Below are positions 35,708-44,023 of a stretch of DNA of 64,000 nt, piece after piece. This stretch comes from JASLDZ01 sp965199975 (GTDB lineage Bacteria > Pseudomonadota > Alphaproteobacteria > Caulobacterales > Caulobacteraceae). Under the pieces are notes generated by a model, which did no database searches, was not told the origin of the DNA, and saw nothing but the letters and a program-made list of their open reading frames with translations. Location of the stretch: NCBI GenBank assembly GCA_965199975.1, contig OZ241340.1, positions 2,418,001 through 2,482,000 of the forward strand. The letters run 5' to 3'. Made by a program: the position numbers and the translations under genes. Within the stretch, counting starts at the first letter, position 1. Every line of letters starts with the position of its first letter.

Positions 35708-36619
35708 TTAAATGTCTTGAACTTGGCTGAGCCGCTTGCGCAGACCCGGCGCGGCGAAGTCCAAGAAGGCCCGAAGCTTCAGAGGCGTGAGTTCGCGGTT
35801 CGCGTGTAGTAAGTGAACAGGCCACGCCTCTGGCTCGGCGTCGCGCAGCACAAGTTCGAGCAGGCCCGACCGTACGGCGGGGGCTGCTTGATAAGAAAGA
35901 ACGCGGGTCAAGCCCGCGCCGGAAGTCGCAGCGTCAATCGCGGCCTCCGCGGTCGAGACGACCAGACGGGCGTGGATGGGAGCCGCTGCGTCCCTCTTAC
36001 CTTCGCGGAAAGCCCATTCGGTGGCGGAGGACAGCCCGTCGAAGACGACGCAGTCGTGACCAGCGAGCGCTCTTATCGTCTGTGGAACACCACGTTTGGC
36101 CAGATAGGTCGGACTAGCGCACACGACTTGGCGCACTTTTCCTAACCGCATCGCCACCAGACTGCTGTCGGCTAGAGGCCCAATCCGCACCGCGGCGTCG
36201 ATCCGATCTCCCACCAAGTCGACGGAGCGATCGCCCAGCGCCAATCGGATATCAACCTTGGGATAGGCGGCGAGGAACTCAGTGACCACCGGCAAGACGT
36301 GTAGTCTGCCGAAGACCACTGGCGCGGTGACCACCAGTCCTCCTCGCGGCTCGCGATATTCTCCTGCAGCGGCCCGTTCAGCCTCATCCACGTCATCGAG
36401 GATCCGCTTGGCTGCGGTGACGTAGCCCGTTCCGGCGTCGGTCAAGGAGAGCCGGCGGGTAGAGCGCACTAAAAGCCGCACGCCCAGGCGTCGCTCGAGT
36501 TCGGCGACCTTGCGGCTCACCGTCGCCAGAGGAGCGCCTACCCGCCGGGCCGCCGCCGACAGGCTTCCCGTTTCCACCGCATCAACCAGCAGAGACATGG
36601 CCTCAAAGCGGTCCATCAT
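35708..36619 (-). CDS. LysR-family transcriptional regulator
   Basis: A 303-residue LTTR: N-terminal winged helix 'AMSLLVDAVETGSLSAAARR', 'VGAPLATVSRKVAELERRLG', 'RSTRRLSLTDAG'; then a substrate-binding domain ('GGLVVTAPVVFGRLHVLPVV', 'DRIDAAVRIGPLADSSLVAM'). It belongs to the AaeR/DmlR-like subgroup. It is divergent from an AhpD-like gene, with 9-bp inverted ends (TTCTCTCAG / CTGAGAGAA) in the intergenic region. Confidence 0.92.
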   Translation of the reverse strand: MMDRFEAMSLLVDAVETGSLSAAARRVGAPLATVSRKVAELERRLGVRLLVRSTRRLSLTDAGTGYVTAAKRILDDVDEAERAAAGEYREPRGGLVVTAPVVFGRLHVLPVVTEFLAAYPKVDIRLALGDRSVDLVGDRIDAAVRIGPLADSSLVAMRLGKVRQVVCASPTYLAKRGVPQTIRALAGHDCVVFDGLSSATEWAFREGKRDAAAPIHARLVVSTAEAAIDAATSGAGLTRVLSYQAAPAVRSGLLELVLRDAEPEAWPVHLLHANRELTPLKLRAFLDFAAPGLRKRLSQVQDI

Positions 36620-36730
36620 TTCTCTCAGAAAATGGAAGTAAGCTTCCCGGATTTAGCGTCTGCCGGGTGAATCTGAAAGATCCTAACTCTTGGCCGTGCG
36701 GTCCCGAGGGCCGCGTCAGCCCTGAGAGAA
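36620..36730. promoter_or_regulatory. LysR/AhpD-like divergent control region with 9-bp inverted ends
   Basis: TTCTCTCAG at 36620-36628 is the exact complement of CTGAGAGAA at 36722-36730. Each copy is directly upstream of a start codon, so both genes have an AGAGAA ribosome-binding segment. The symmetry could be a regulator site or simply identical ribosome binding sites. The LysR operator (T-N11-A) was not located with confidence. Confidence 0.35.
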
Positions 36731-36737
36731 TATCGCC

Positions 36738-37289
36738 ATGTCCCGCATCGCTACACCCGCCACCACCCAAGACGCTCCCGAGGCTTCCCGTCCCCTGCTG
36801 GACGCAGTGAAGGCGCAGCTCGGCGTGGTCCCCAACCTATTCCGGCTTGTCGCCAACAGCCCCGCCGCTTTGGAAGGCTACCTCGGCATGAACACAGCGC
36901 TCGGCAAAGGCGCGCTGCCGGCGGCCACCCGCGAACGCATCGCTCTCGCCGTCGCCGAGATCAATGGCTGTAACTACTGTCTTTCAGCCCACACCTACCT
37001 GGGCGCTAACTTGGCCAAGCTGGATGCGGTCGAGATCGAAGCCAACCGCGCGGGGGGATCCAACGACCCGAAGGCCGACGCCGCCGTTCGCTTTGCGGCC
37101 AAAGTCGCGACTCTGCGCGGCCACGTCAGCGAAGACGACGTTCTCGCCGTAAAGAGCGCCGGCTACGACGACGCCCAGATCGTGGAAATCGTCCAGCATG
37201 TCGCTCTCAACACCTGGACAAACTACATCAACGAAGTCGCCAAGACCGAGATCGACTTCCCGGTGGTCCACGCAAAACACGCCGCCTGA
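36738..37289 (+). CDS. Carboxymuconolactone decarboxylase/AhpD-like protein
   Basis: A 183-residue protein of the peroxidase-related CMD family. The redox motif is E-x3-C78-x2-C81-x3-H85 in 'AEINGCNYCLSAHTYLG', as in AhpD, where the cysteine pair and histidine act as a disulfide reductant. 'PNLFRLVANSPAALEGYL' is typical. It probably handles peroxides or reactive electrophiles and is likely the target of the divergent LysR regulator. A DUF1348 gene follows 55 bp downstream. Confidence 0.9.
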   Translation: MSRIATPATTQDAPEASRPLLDAVKAQLGVVPNLFRLVANSPAALEGYLGMNTALGKGALPAATRERIALAVAEINGCNYCLSAHTYLGANLAKLDAVEIEANRAGGSNDPKADAAVRFAAKVATLRGHVSEDDVLAVKSAGYDDAQIVEIVQHVALNTWTNYINEVAKTEIDFPVVHAKHAA

Positions 37290-37344
37290 TCGCGCTTCAG
37301 GCCGGCGGTGAATTCGCCGCCGGCTACTTCCCTCCCCATTGAGG

Positions 37345-37818
37345 ATGACCACGGTGGACCGCCCTCCCTTACCCCCCTTCACACCCGAAACCGCCGCCCA
37401 AAAAGCTCGCCTAGCGGAGGACGCTTGGAACAGTCGAGAGCCAGCGAAGGTGGCGCCCGCCTACACTGTGAACAGCTACTGGCGGAACCGCACCGAGTTC
37501 CTTGAAGGGCGCGAGGCGATCGAAGCCTTCTTGACCCGAAAGTGGAGCCGCGAACGCGAATACCGTCTGATCAAGGAGGTTTGGGGGTTTCGCGAGAACC
37601 GCATGGCTGTTCGCTTTGCCTACGAATGCCACGACGACGCCGGACAGTGGTTCCGATCCTTCGGCAATGAGCTCTGGGAGTTCGATGCTCACGGTTTGAT
37701 GAGCCGCCGCATCGCCAGCATCAACGACACTTCGATTTCTGAATCCGACCGCCAGTTTCATTGGCCGCTTGGACGGCGTCCTGACGATCACCCCGGGCTG
37801 AGCGACCTTGGACTCTGA
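37345..37818 (+). CDS. DUF1348 family protein (NTF2-like fold)
   Basis: A 157-residue protein with the DUF1348 signatures 'AWNSREPAKVAPAYTVNSYW', 'RNRTEFLEGREAIEAFLTRK', 'RFAYECHDDAGQWFRSFGNE' and 'WEFDAHGLMSRRIASIND'. The family has an NTF2/SnoaL-like fold, with no firm biochemical role. It is often co-expressed with stress or detoxification genes and here follows the AhpD-like gene. The ATG at 37345 is chosen over an upstream TTG. Confidence 0.88.
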   Translation: MTTVDRPPLPPFTPETAAQKARLAEDAWNSREPAKVAPAYTVNSYWRNRTEFLEGREAIEAFLTRKWSREREYRLIKEVWGFRENRMAVRFAYECHDDAGQWFRSFGNELWEFDAHGLMSRRIASINDTSISESDRQFHWPLGRRPDDHPGLSDLGL

Positions 37819-37911
37819 TTATCTTCAGGCACTATCTGAGCAATGCGGCGAGCTGGGATATAGTTAAACCCACTCCGATCGGATACCGCGACTCAGCAGC
37901 GCCAAAATCGA

Positions 37912-38484
37912 TCAGTCGGGTGAGGCGCCCGCGCTGACGCGCGCAACAGCGTGATCGATCGTGCGGGTCAAGAAGGCGTCATCAATCCCCTCCTTCGAAA
38001 ACCATCGCCGATAAAAGATCGGCCCGACGACGCGAGCAACCAGTTCGGCGCTGGCCTCGCCAGAGCCAAGCTCTCCCCGGTCTTTCGCGCGTTCCGCGAC
38101 CGCGATGAAGGGAGCCATAAATTTCGAGTTCAGCGCTCCGTGCATTTCGGCCACGTCCGGATCCCGTTCCGCACCGTCGATGATGGACGGGAGTATTGCC
38201 GGCCAGACAGCCGAGCGAAGCTCGTTGGCGAGGTACCGCGCCAAGGCATAGAGATCAGTCTTGAGTGCGCCAGTGTCCGGCAGGTGTGTCTGCGTTCCTA
38301 GTTTTGAACAGGCATCAAGGAGCAGTGCGCTGCGCGAAGGCCAATGGCGGTAGATCGTTGTTTTGGAAACCCCCGAGCGACGCGAGATTTCATCCACGCT
38401 GACGCCGCCGATCCCGCCTTCGGTCAGCAGCCGATAGGTCTCATTCAGAACCGTCGCCCTCGAGCGTTCGACGCGCTTATCCAT
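37912..38484 (-). CDS. TetR/AcrR-family transcriptional regulator
   Basis: A 190-residue repressor with HTH 'GGVSVDEISRRSGVSKTTIY' and 'RHWPSRSALL', and a TetR_C-like ligand domain. The ATG at 38484 starts 'MDKRVERSRATVLNETYRLL'. It is divergent from a small VOC gene; the intergenic region has GATACG-GGCA-CGTATC between a -35-like TTGACG and the gene, which this protein probably binds. Confidence 0.9.
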   Translation of the reverse strand: MDKRVERSRATVLNETYRLLTEGGIGGVSVDEISRRSGVSKTTIYRHWPSRSALLLDACSKLGTQTHLPDTGALKTDLYALARYLANELRSAVWPAILPSIIDGAERDPDVAEMHGALNSKFMAPFIAVAERAKDRGELGSGEASAELVARVVGPIFYRRWFSKEGIDDAFLTRTIDHAVARVSAGASPD

Positions 38485-38511
38485 GAACGACCCTGCCAAC
38501 CCACACACGCC

Positions 38512-38542
38512 TTGACGTTTCGATACGGGCACGTATCGTATC
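38512..38542 (+). promoter_or_regulatory. TetR operator GATACG-N4-CGTATC and promoter
   Basis: A perfect 6-4-6 inverted repeat spans 38522-38537 and a further CGTATC follows at 38538-38542. TTGACG at 38512-38517 could be the -35 box, with the operator over the spacer and -10. The half-sites resemble those of the TetR locus at 34.8 kb. Confidence 0.55.
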
Positions 38543-38599
38543 TATAGGACGGAGCAGTATCGCATTACGGCCTGCCGACCTCAACGAGGAAGCCATCCG

Positions 38600-38977
38600 A
38601 TGAAACTCGCCTACACGCGTCTGGTCACTGACACGCTCCCCAGCTTATCGGCCTTCTATGAGAAGCTGACCGGCATGCCGCCTGTCGGGAGTGAGGACTA
38701 CGTGGAATTTCGACTGCCTGGCGCTTACTTGGCGATTTGCAGCCGCAAGACGGCGAACTTCATGCACGGCGGCGAGTGGATGGCGGCCGCGAACGCCTCG
38801 GCGATCCTCGAATTTGAGGTGCAGGATGTCGATGCCGAGCGCGCGCGTCTCTCTGATTTCGTCAATGATTGGATTCAAGAGCCCAAAGACATGCCATGGG
38901 GCAATCGTTCGATGTTGTTCCGCGACACCGACGGCAACCCTATCAACGTCTTCACACCGCCAAAGCCAGCACACTGA
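38600..38977 (+). CDS. Glyoxalase/VOC-superfamily protein
   Basis: A 125-residue single VOC domain: 'KLAYTRLVTDTLPSLSAFYE', 'LTGMPPVGSEDYVEFRLPGA', 'ILEFEVQDVDAERARLSDFV' and the closing 'LFRDTDGNPINVFTPPKP'. The fold matches bleomycin-resistance/glyoxalase proteins that bind metal or sequester toxic ligands. It is the likely target gene of the divergent TetR. Confidence 0.88.
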   Translation: MKLAYTRLVTDTLPSLSAFYEKLTGMPPVGSEDYVEFRLPGAYLAICSRKTANFMHGGEWMAAANASAILEFEVQDVDAERARLSDFVNDWIQEPKDMPWGNRSMLFRDTDGNPINVFTPPKPAH

Positions 38978-39346
38978 TTTCCGATCAGTCGATTTCCACC
39001 CTTAACGGGCCCAGGCGAGGTCCCTTCCTAGCTGAGGCGACCGGTGCCGCCGCGAACGTCCACTCTCTGGCGCCGGCGCGGGGGCTGCGCACGACCCGTT
39101 GCGGACTTTCCTGCAGGAGGAGGCGCGCTTATCGTCGGTCGATGATTAGCATCATCGCAATTCTGCTTGGGCCGTTCGATGTCATGGCTTTGCCGAAGGC
39201 GGGAGCTGGCGGGCCGGTCGGAGTCGTTCAACTGGCTCCGGTCTTTCACCAGCCCTTCGTTTGCGGGGAGCATCCGGAAGGGTCGCTCAAGCATTTCGGC
39301 GACGCGCTTGGACGAGACTGCGTAATCAGCGGCGGTCTAGACCCGG
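38978..39346. other. Gene-free stretch, about 370 bases
   Basis: No supported coding sequence. It contains the perfect inverted repeat CGATGAT-TAGC-ATCATCG (39140-39157). Everything else is unremarkable accessory DNA between a VOC gene and the 3' side of a frameshifted gene. Confidence 0.4.
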
Positions 39347-39761
39347 TCACTTTGGAGGGTTTTCCGAAACAACTAGAGGCAATAAGATCGAGGCCACAGC
39401 AAGCGACGCTCCGCGCTTCCAGACGCCAAGGAACAGGAAGTAGAAGGGTCCAAAAAAACGCCCACCAGTTCGAACGGATCGACATCGCTGTCCAGAACGG
39501 CAGCTTTCGGAGCGCTGCATAGCCGGTCGCCGAAAGGGGGGAGCCGTGCTCGTCGAAAAAGGCGAAGCGGCGCTGCCAGACCTTGCTGGGCTCCGGCGGT
39601 GCGACAGCCGCCGTCTCGGATGTCCTAGTGAACACGGCGGCGGCTGGAGTGGTAGCGCTTCCGAGCACCCTCGCCTTCTGCGCCGCGAATTCGTCGTCCG
39701 TGAGCACGCCCGACCGGTGCAATGCGGCCAGCCGCTCGAGCTCGTCTAAGTTTGCGGCCAC
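39347..39761 (-). pseudogene. SHOCT plus DUF2628-like membrane protein, frameshifted at an A7 run
   Basis: A GTG at 39761 behind GGGGAGG starts a SHOCT-type motif ('LDELERLAALHRSGVLTDDE', then 'FAAQKARVLG'), followed by 'WQRRFAFFDEHGSP' and 'MSIRSNWWAFF' as in DUF2628. At the homopolymer of seven bases (39452-39458) the frame breaks; with one base fewer it continues 'GPFYFLFLGVWKRGASLAVA' and 'SILLPLVVSENPPK' to a stop at 39347. The defect is real, phase-variable, or a base-calling error. Confidence 0.7.
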
Positions 39762-40043
39762 GCGCCACCTCCCCGCCTGGTGATCGGGGAGTTGAGAAGC
39801 CTCGTTGGAGAGCCGCACCAGTCTTTAGGCTTGCGCCCTGGACATACACTAGCGCCTCCCCGACCGCATGGTCGAGGAGTGCGGGTCACGGCTGCACACA
39901 AGCCGCTGATGATTAGGGGTTTCCACGCCCCAGGCCGCATGGAGACGGCCCACCCGCAACGTAGGCGAGCGTCAGGGGGCGTGTCGAGGCTTCACAGGCG
40001 CGCGGCTCTGCTCACCTTGGCGCTCGTGGCATAGACTTGCGGC

Positions 40044-41456
40044 ATGGCGACTCTCTCGCGAGCGAAGCAGCGCAAGCCGCCCAAGCCAAACGCGCCGACG
40101 TTGGCCGCCTTAGGCGCTGAGCGCCTGGCCGAGTTGCTGGCGGCGGCGGCGCGATCCGACACCAGCCTCAAGCGCCTCCTCGCCATCGAGGTCGCCCAGG
40201 AGGCTGTGGACGTCGCTGACGAGATCGAAAGGCAGCTTCAGCGCATCTGGACCAGCAAGGGCCGCATCAACGCCCTTCGCGCCACCAAGCTCGCTCGCGA
40301 ACTCGACCGGCTGGTGACAGCCACGTCCTCAAAGCTCGGCGCGCTGGATCCGGGCTCCGCTATCGAGCGCCTGCTCGCCGTGCTCGCCCTCGCACCCGAC
40401 ATCCTGAGGCGGTGCACGGGCGAAGGTCGGCCCCTGGTGCAGGCCTGCGCGTCCGTCGGGAGCCATGTCGGTCCCTTGCTCGCCGCCATCCCAGCCGGTC
40501 GAGCTCGCACCGCCCTTCTGGAGCCTATCTACCGTGCCGCCATCGACGATCACTCCGGCGTGGCGACCGACCTCCTGCTCCAGGTCTCGCAGGCCATTGG
40601 CGCGGTAGATCGAGTGAACCTGCGCGAGTTGGTCGAGGCCGATCTGGCGTCACTGGAGGATGAGGGTGCGAAGAGAGCGGCTGTGGTCCAGCGTATCCAG
40701 GTGCTCACCGGCGCTCTCGGCGCCATCGCCGACGCAGATGGCGACGTGGACGCCTTCTGGGCGGCCCAGGAACGCCGAGACACCCGGCTTCGTGACCATC
40801 TCGGGCTCGCTGAGCGCTTGCTGGCGGCGGGGCGGCCGGCTCAAGCCCGGGCGGTGCTGGACGACACGCCTGCCGGCCTTCTCCGCACCAGCCGCGCTTA
40901 CGCGGAACTGCGCCTAGACGTGCTGGAAGCCACGGGTGACCGTGATGAGGCGCAGGCGGCGCGATGGACGCTGTTCTTGTCTCACCTGTCACCAGAGGCC
41001 CTTCGGGGCTTCCTCAAGCGCTTACCCGATTTCGAGGACGTCGAGCGCGAGGAAGAGGCGCTGGCGCAGGTTGAACAGCACCGAGACGCCACCGCCGCCC
41101 TGGGCTTCCTCCTGGCGTGGAAGGATCATCGCCGCGCCGCCGCCCTCGTGCGCCGCAGAGGCGCTCAGCTGGATGGTCAGGCCGACATCACGTTGGCCGC
41201 CGCCGCCGAGCAGCTGGCGCACAAGGACCCCCTCGCCGCCACCCTGCTCTTCCGCATCGCCATCGACGCCACGCTCGCGCGGGGCAAGGCCGCCGGCTAC
41301 GGGCGCGCCGCCCAGAGCCTGATGGATTGCGCTGCCTTGGCGAGCACGATCAGCAACTGGGAGGGCGGCCCCGACCACAGCACCTTCGTGTCTAGGCTGC
41401 GTTCCCGGTACGGTCGGCAAACGCGCTTCTGGCGAAAAGTGGCCGCGGCAGCGTAG
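40044..41456 (+). CDS. DUF6880 family protein
   Basis: A 470-residue, mostly helical cytosolic protein. The N-terminus is basic ('MATLSRAKQRKPPKPNAPTL'), then 'AALGAERLAELLAAAARSDT', repeated helical pairs, and a TPR-like stretch around 'AERLLAAGRPAQARAVLDD'. The C-terminal 'DHSTFVSRLRSRYGRQTRFW' ending is typical of this Caulobacterales/rhizobial family of unknown role. It is a free-standing gene in the accessory region. Confidence 0.78.
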   Translation: MATLSRAKQRKPPKPNAPTLAALGAERLAELLAAAARSDTSLKRLLAIEVAQEAVDVADEIERQLQRIWTSKGRINALRATKLARELDRLVTATSSKLGALDPGSAIERLLAVLALAPDILRRCTGEGRPLVQACASVGSHVGPLLAAIPAGRARTALLEPIYRAAIDDHSGVATDLLLQVSQAIGAVDRVNLRELVEADLASLEDEGAKRAAVVQRIQVLTGALGAIADADGDVDAFWAAQERRDTRLRDHLGLAERLLAAGRPAQARAVLDDTPAGLLRTSRAYAELRLDVLEATGDRDEAQAARWTLFLSHLSPEALRGFLKRLPDFEDVEREEEALAQVEQHRDATAALGFLLAWKDHRRAAALVRRRGAQLDGQADITLAAAAEQLAHKDPLAATLLFRIAIDATLARGKAAGYGRAAQSLMDCAALASTISNWEGGPDHSTFVSRLRSRYGRQTRFWRKVAAAA

Positions 41457-41624
41457 ACGGGCCCCGAGCCGACTCAAGCTTTCGCTGGGCGATCCGCCTG
41501 ATCTGCACCGCTCGACAGAGCCGCCTGGCTTCAGAAAGCACGGCCCTCGCGTCAGGCGATCCCTCGAGGAGCTCGCCGATCGACACAGCAGCCATGCGAT
41601 GGCGCTGGTGACGGGACTGGCGCC

Positions 41625-41909
41625 CTAAGCCTCAAGCGACCCTGCGCTGCGCCTTCGTATCAATGCGCTGAGCCGGAGCATCGCCAAAGCGCGCACTTCA
41701 AGAGTGTGGCTCTCCCGAAAAGAGCCATGATCGAGGGCGCAGGCTGCTGGTATGAGCACATCGTCCCGGAATTCGCTGGAAGTCATTCGTGCTTCCACCG
41801 CATCGGCAAGCACTTCAGCGTACGCACCTTCTTCGTCTAACGCGGCCCTCTGCATGGCGCGGATCATGAGCACTCTGGGCGTGATTGGACGTTTTCGTAT
41901 CACGCCCAA
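41625..41909 (-). CDS. Hypothetical protein
   Basis: A 94-residue protein, helical and without recognised domain: 'MIRAMQRAALDEEGAYAEVL' followed by 'ADAVEARMTSSEFRDDV'. It may start at the internal ATG (41867). It precedes nothing obvious but follows the DUF6894 gene on the same strand with a 7-bp gap, which supports it being a real gene. Confidence 0.5.
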   Translation of the reverse strand: MGVIRKRPITPRVLMIRAMQRAALDEEGAYAEVLADAVEARMTSSEFRDDVLIPAACALDHGSFRESHTLEVRALAMLRLSALIRRRSAGSLEA

Positions 41910-41916
41910 ACTTGGC

Positions 41917-42159
41917 CTAACCGGCTTCGGCGGGAACGTCCGCCGTGCTGACAGTCACGGTAAATAAATCCTTGCTTGCTTCATCGGTGACGGTGACCTG
42001 AAGCCTACCATCTTTCCAGACTTCTTTTGGATGATCTCTTAGCCATTCAGCCGCGTATGTAACCGCCTCATTTCTCGCCTCCTCCAAGCCCGGCAGATCC
42101 ATGCCGTCCGGGTCTAGATAGGTGGCGCCGTCGTCGAGCGTGAAATGGTAACGTGGCAT
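41917..42159 (-). CDS. DUF6894-like small protein
   Basis: An 80-residue protein beginning 'MPRYHFTLDDGATYLDPDGM', then 'DLPGLEEARNEAVTYAAEWL' and 'LQVTVTDEASKDLFTVTVS'. The PRYHF-DDG...D-DG-L-A pattern matches the DUF6894 family, common in multiple copies in alphaproteobacteria and of unknown function. The ATG at 42159 gives the family start. Confidence 0.85.
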   Translation of the reverse strand: MPRYHFTLDDGATYLDPDGMDLPGLEEARNEAVTYAAEWLRDHPKEVWKDGRLQVTVTDEASKDLFTVTVSTADVPAEAG

Positions 42160-42186
42160 GGCGCCTCCGATCATCGAAGGTGCAAG

Positions 42187-42455
42187 TCACGACTTTGCGT
42201 TTGGCTCCAAAGGCTTAGCTCGCTCATCGCCACCGTCGTCTGCGCGCATGCCGTCGCCGTCTTGGTCAGTCTTCGGGTCGACGTCCGGCTCGCTGTCGCC
42301 GTCGTGCCCCTCGTCCTCACACGCGGGTTCCTGTCGGTGTCGCCGTCCACGAGGTCGAGGCGCGCCATGGCGCCCTCCACAATGGTGAGGGCGGCCTCCA
42401 CGACGGCGCGAGCTGTCGGCGCTTGGCGACCGGACGGCATGCCGCGGCCGTCCAC
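42187..42455 (-). pseudogene. Small acidic hypothetical protein, frameshifted
   Basis: From the ATG at 42455 the frame reads 'AVVEAALTIVEGAMARLDLV' and 'DGDTD', after which coding character moves to the next frame: 'EPACEDEGHDGDSEPDVDP' to the stop at 42187. A single-base loss near 42345 explains it. The helix followed by a run of DGD/EDE residues is typical of a family of short acidic Caulobacterales proteins of unknown role. It lies just upstream of the DUF6894 gene. Confidence 0.5.
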
Positions 42456-42559
42456 AAGGCTCCAGGGCGCTCATGCCCACTCGGCCCCATGATTGTCATC
42501 GAGAAGCTTCTGCACGTCTTTGCGCATCAGCGCATCGGGGCGACCGCTCCGCTTGCCCG

Positions 42560-43120
42560 ATGCGAACAAATGCGGAACGGAGTGGCGTGGGCCACAACGT
42601 CTCCGACCGTGCACTGGGAGAGCGCGCCGCCAAGGCGCGTGAGGGGCTACCCGCCGGTTGGGAGCGCCAAGCTGGCAGCGTCGTAGGGGTCGCCACCCCG
42701 CGGGGCCTGCTCGCCCGCGGCGGCACCTACGCCGGCCGCTGTAAGGCTCATCCCGAGTGCACCAGGCGCGTGCACGTCGACCTCGCCTTCTGGGTCGATC
42801 ACGGTTTTGGCGACGCTCCGTTGCGATCCATCGCCGACCTCTACCGCTGCGGCAGGTGGGGCGGGTGCAAGCTGGAGGTTGAGGAGACGTGGCCTGGCGG
42901 CGTGCCGCTCTTCCACCTGCTCCAGCAGGGCGAGGGCATGGCCCTGCAGATCACCTGCCGCGGCTGTGGCTGGAACCGCTCGTGGCTGGTCTCCACCATC
43001 ATCGCCAAGCTGCAGGAGACGGGCCGCGGTGGCGCCAACACCGGCTGTCACGCCTTCTGCGCAGGCTGGCGCTGTCCAGGGTGCAAGGCCAGCGAATGGG
43101 CGACGACACTGCGACGCTGA
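42560..43120 (+). CDS. Cysteine-rich (zinc-ribbon-like) hypothetical protein
   Basis: A 186-residue protein with paired cysteines: 'GRCKAHPECTRRVHVDL', 'LYRCGRWGGCKLEVEE', 'ITCRGCGWNRSW' and 'GCHAFCAGWRCPGCKASEW'. The spacing suggests two or more zinc-binding knuckles. No family name is known to me. The start is uncertain (ATG at 42560 or upstream at 42473). Its conserved-looking core begins near residue 40. Confidence 0.6.
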   Translation: MRTNAERSGVGHNVSDRALGERAAKAREGLPAGWERQAGSVVGVATPRGLLARGGTYAGRCKAHPECTRRVHVDLAFWVDHGFGDAPLRSIADLYRCGRWGGCKLEVEETWPGGVPLFHLLQQGEGMALQITCRGCGWNRSWLVSTIIAKLQETGRGGANTGCHAFCAGWRCPGCKASEWATTLRR

Positions 43121-43326
43121 GGCCTTGCTCCACCTCTCTGCTTCAACGTGGGGTCGCTTGCGCCTCAGGCCGGCTGGCGCGAGCTTGCGTTTGCGGGGCC
43201 TTGTTCGGCGTCGAACCGCAGTCGGCCTGTGGCGCTCAGTCCTCCCGCCCGATGCCCATCGGAAAGCGGCCGAGCGCAAATGCGAGGCCCCCGTTTCCCG
43301 ATTAAAGTGGTGACGGGGGCTATCGC

Positions 43327-43749
43327 GTGAGCCTCCGTGAGTCGCTCGCCACCGTTGCAGTTCGAGCGGGTGAGCCGCTAGCAGGGCGGCATGAGCATGA
43401 CTGCGCCCCGCCGCGGCTTCTGGAGACCGCCATCGCAAGGCTGCGGACGGTCGCGGCGCAGGAACGAAGCCGCTTCGGAGCCGCAGGGCGGGAGGGATAC
43501 AACTCCACGGCGCTGCGCAATGCTGAGACGCATGACAAGCAGGCGGCGGCCTACAGGCGGAGCTCGACGGTGCGGACCCGCCAGCCCTCGGAGGTGACGA
43601 AGACAGCTGACTCTCGAGCTGCAGAGCCTTTAAGAGCCTGGCAGCTCTTTGACGCCAAACGTCGCGTGGACGGGATGATCTTCGGGTCGCCCGCAGGACG
43701 CCGCGGCGAGGGCACGGAACACCCCCTGTCGCGGCGTCCGCTTTTCTAG
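43327..43749 (+). CDS. Possible small gene, unidentified
   Basis: A 140-residue frame from a GTG; the stretch 'RLLETAIARLRTVAAQERSR' followed by 'NAETHDKQAAAYRR' looks helical and plausible, but the C-terminus is Arg-rich and may be artefact. Its stop is directly before the strong ribosome binding site of the next small frame. Confidence 0.3.
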   Translation: MSLRESLATVAVRAGEPLAGRHEHDCAPPRLLETAIARLRTVAAQERSRFGAAGREGYNSTALRNAETHDKQAAAYRRSSTVRTRQPSEVTKTADSRAAEPLRAWQLFDAKRRVDGMIFGSPAGRRGEGTEHPLSRRPLF

Positions 43750-43757
43750 GAGGCTGC

Positions 43758-43919
43758 GTGGCGTTCAACGCATTGGCGGCGATCCTCGCTGAAGGACGCC
43801 CTGCGCAAACTCCAACCGAGCCGCTGGAGCGGATGGTCGACGCCTACTTTATCGTTAGGATCGTGCGGGCTCAGGTTGAAGCCGAGTACGCCCGCCAGCT
43901 CGCGGCCACCCTCCCCTAA
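43758..43919 (+). CDS. 53-residue hypothetical protein
   Basis: GTG at 43758 behind an ideal TAGGAGG (spacing about 5), ending at TAA 43917. The product is helical and amphipathic: 'VAFNALAAILAEGRPAQTPT', 'EPLERMVDAYFIVRIVRAQV', 'EAEYARQLAATLP'. No known family. The strong ribosome binding site and normal composition support expression. Confidence 0.45.
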   Translation: MAFNALAAILAEGRPAQTPTEPLERMVDAYFIVRIVRAQVEAEYARQLAATLP

Positions 43920-44023
43920 CGGCGGCCAGCTCCGACGCCGATCTGGCGGGACCGCGGAGGTCCAGCCCATTGGGCCGAAGCCTCCGCGCCACTCGCCGTG
44001 TAGTGGATTACTGGTGCTCTACA

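Noticed and set aside
39140..39157. CGATGAT-TAGC-ATCATCG as an operator or terminator
   Set aside because: Symmetry is good, but no gene starts or ends close enough to assign a role; noted only inside the gap description.
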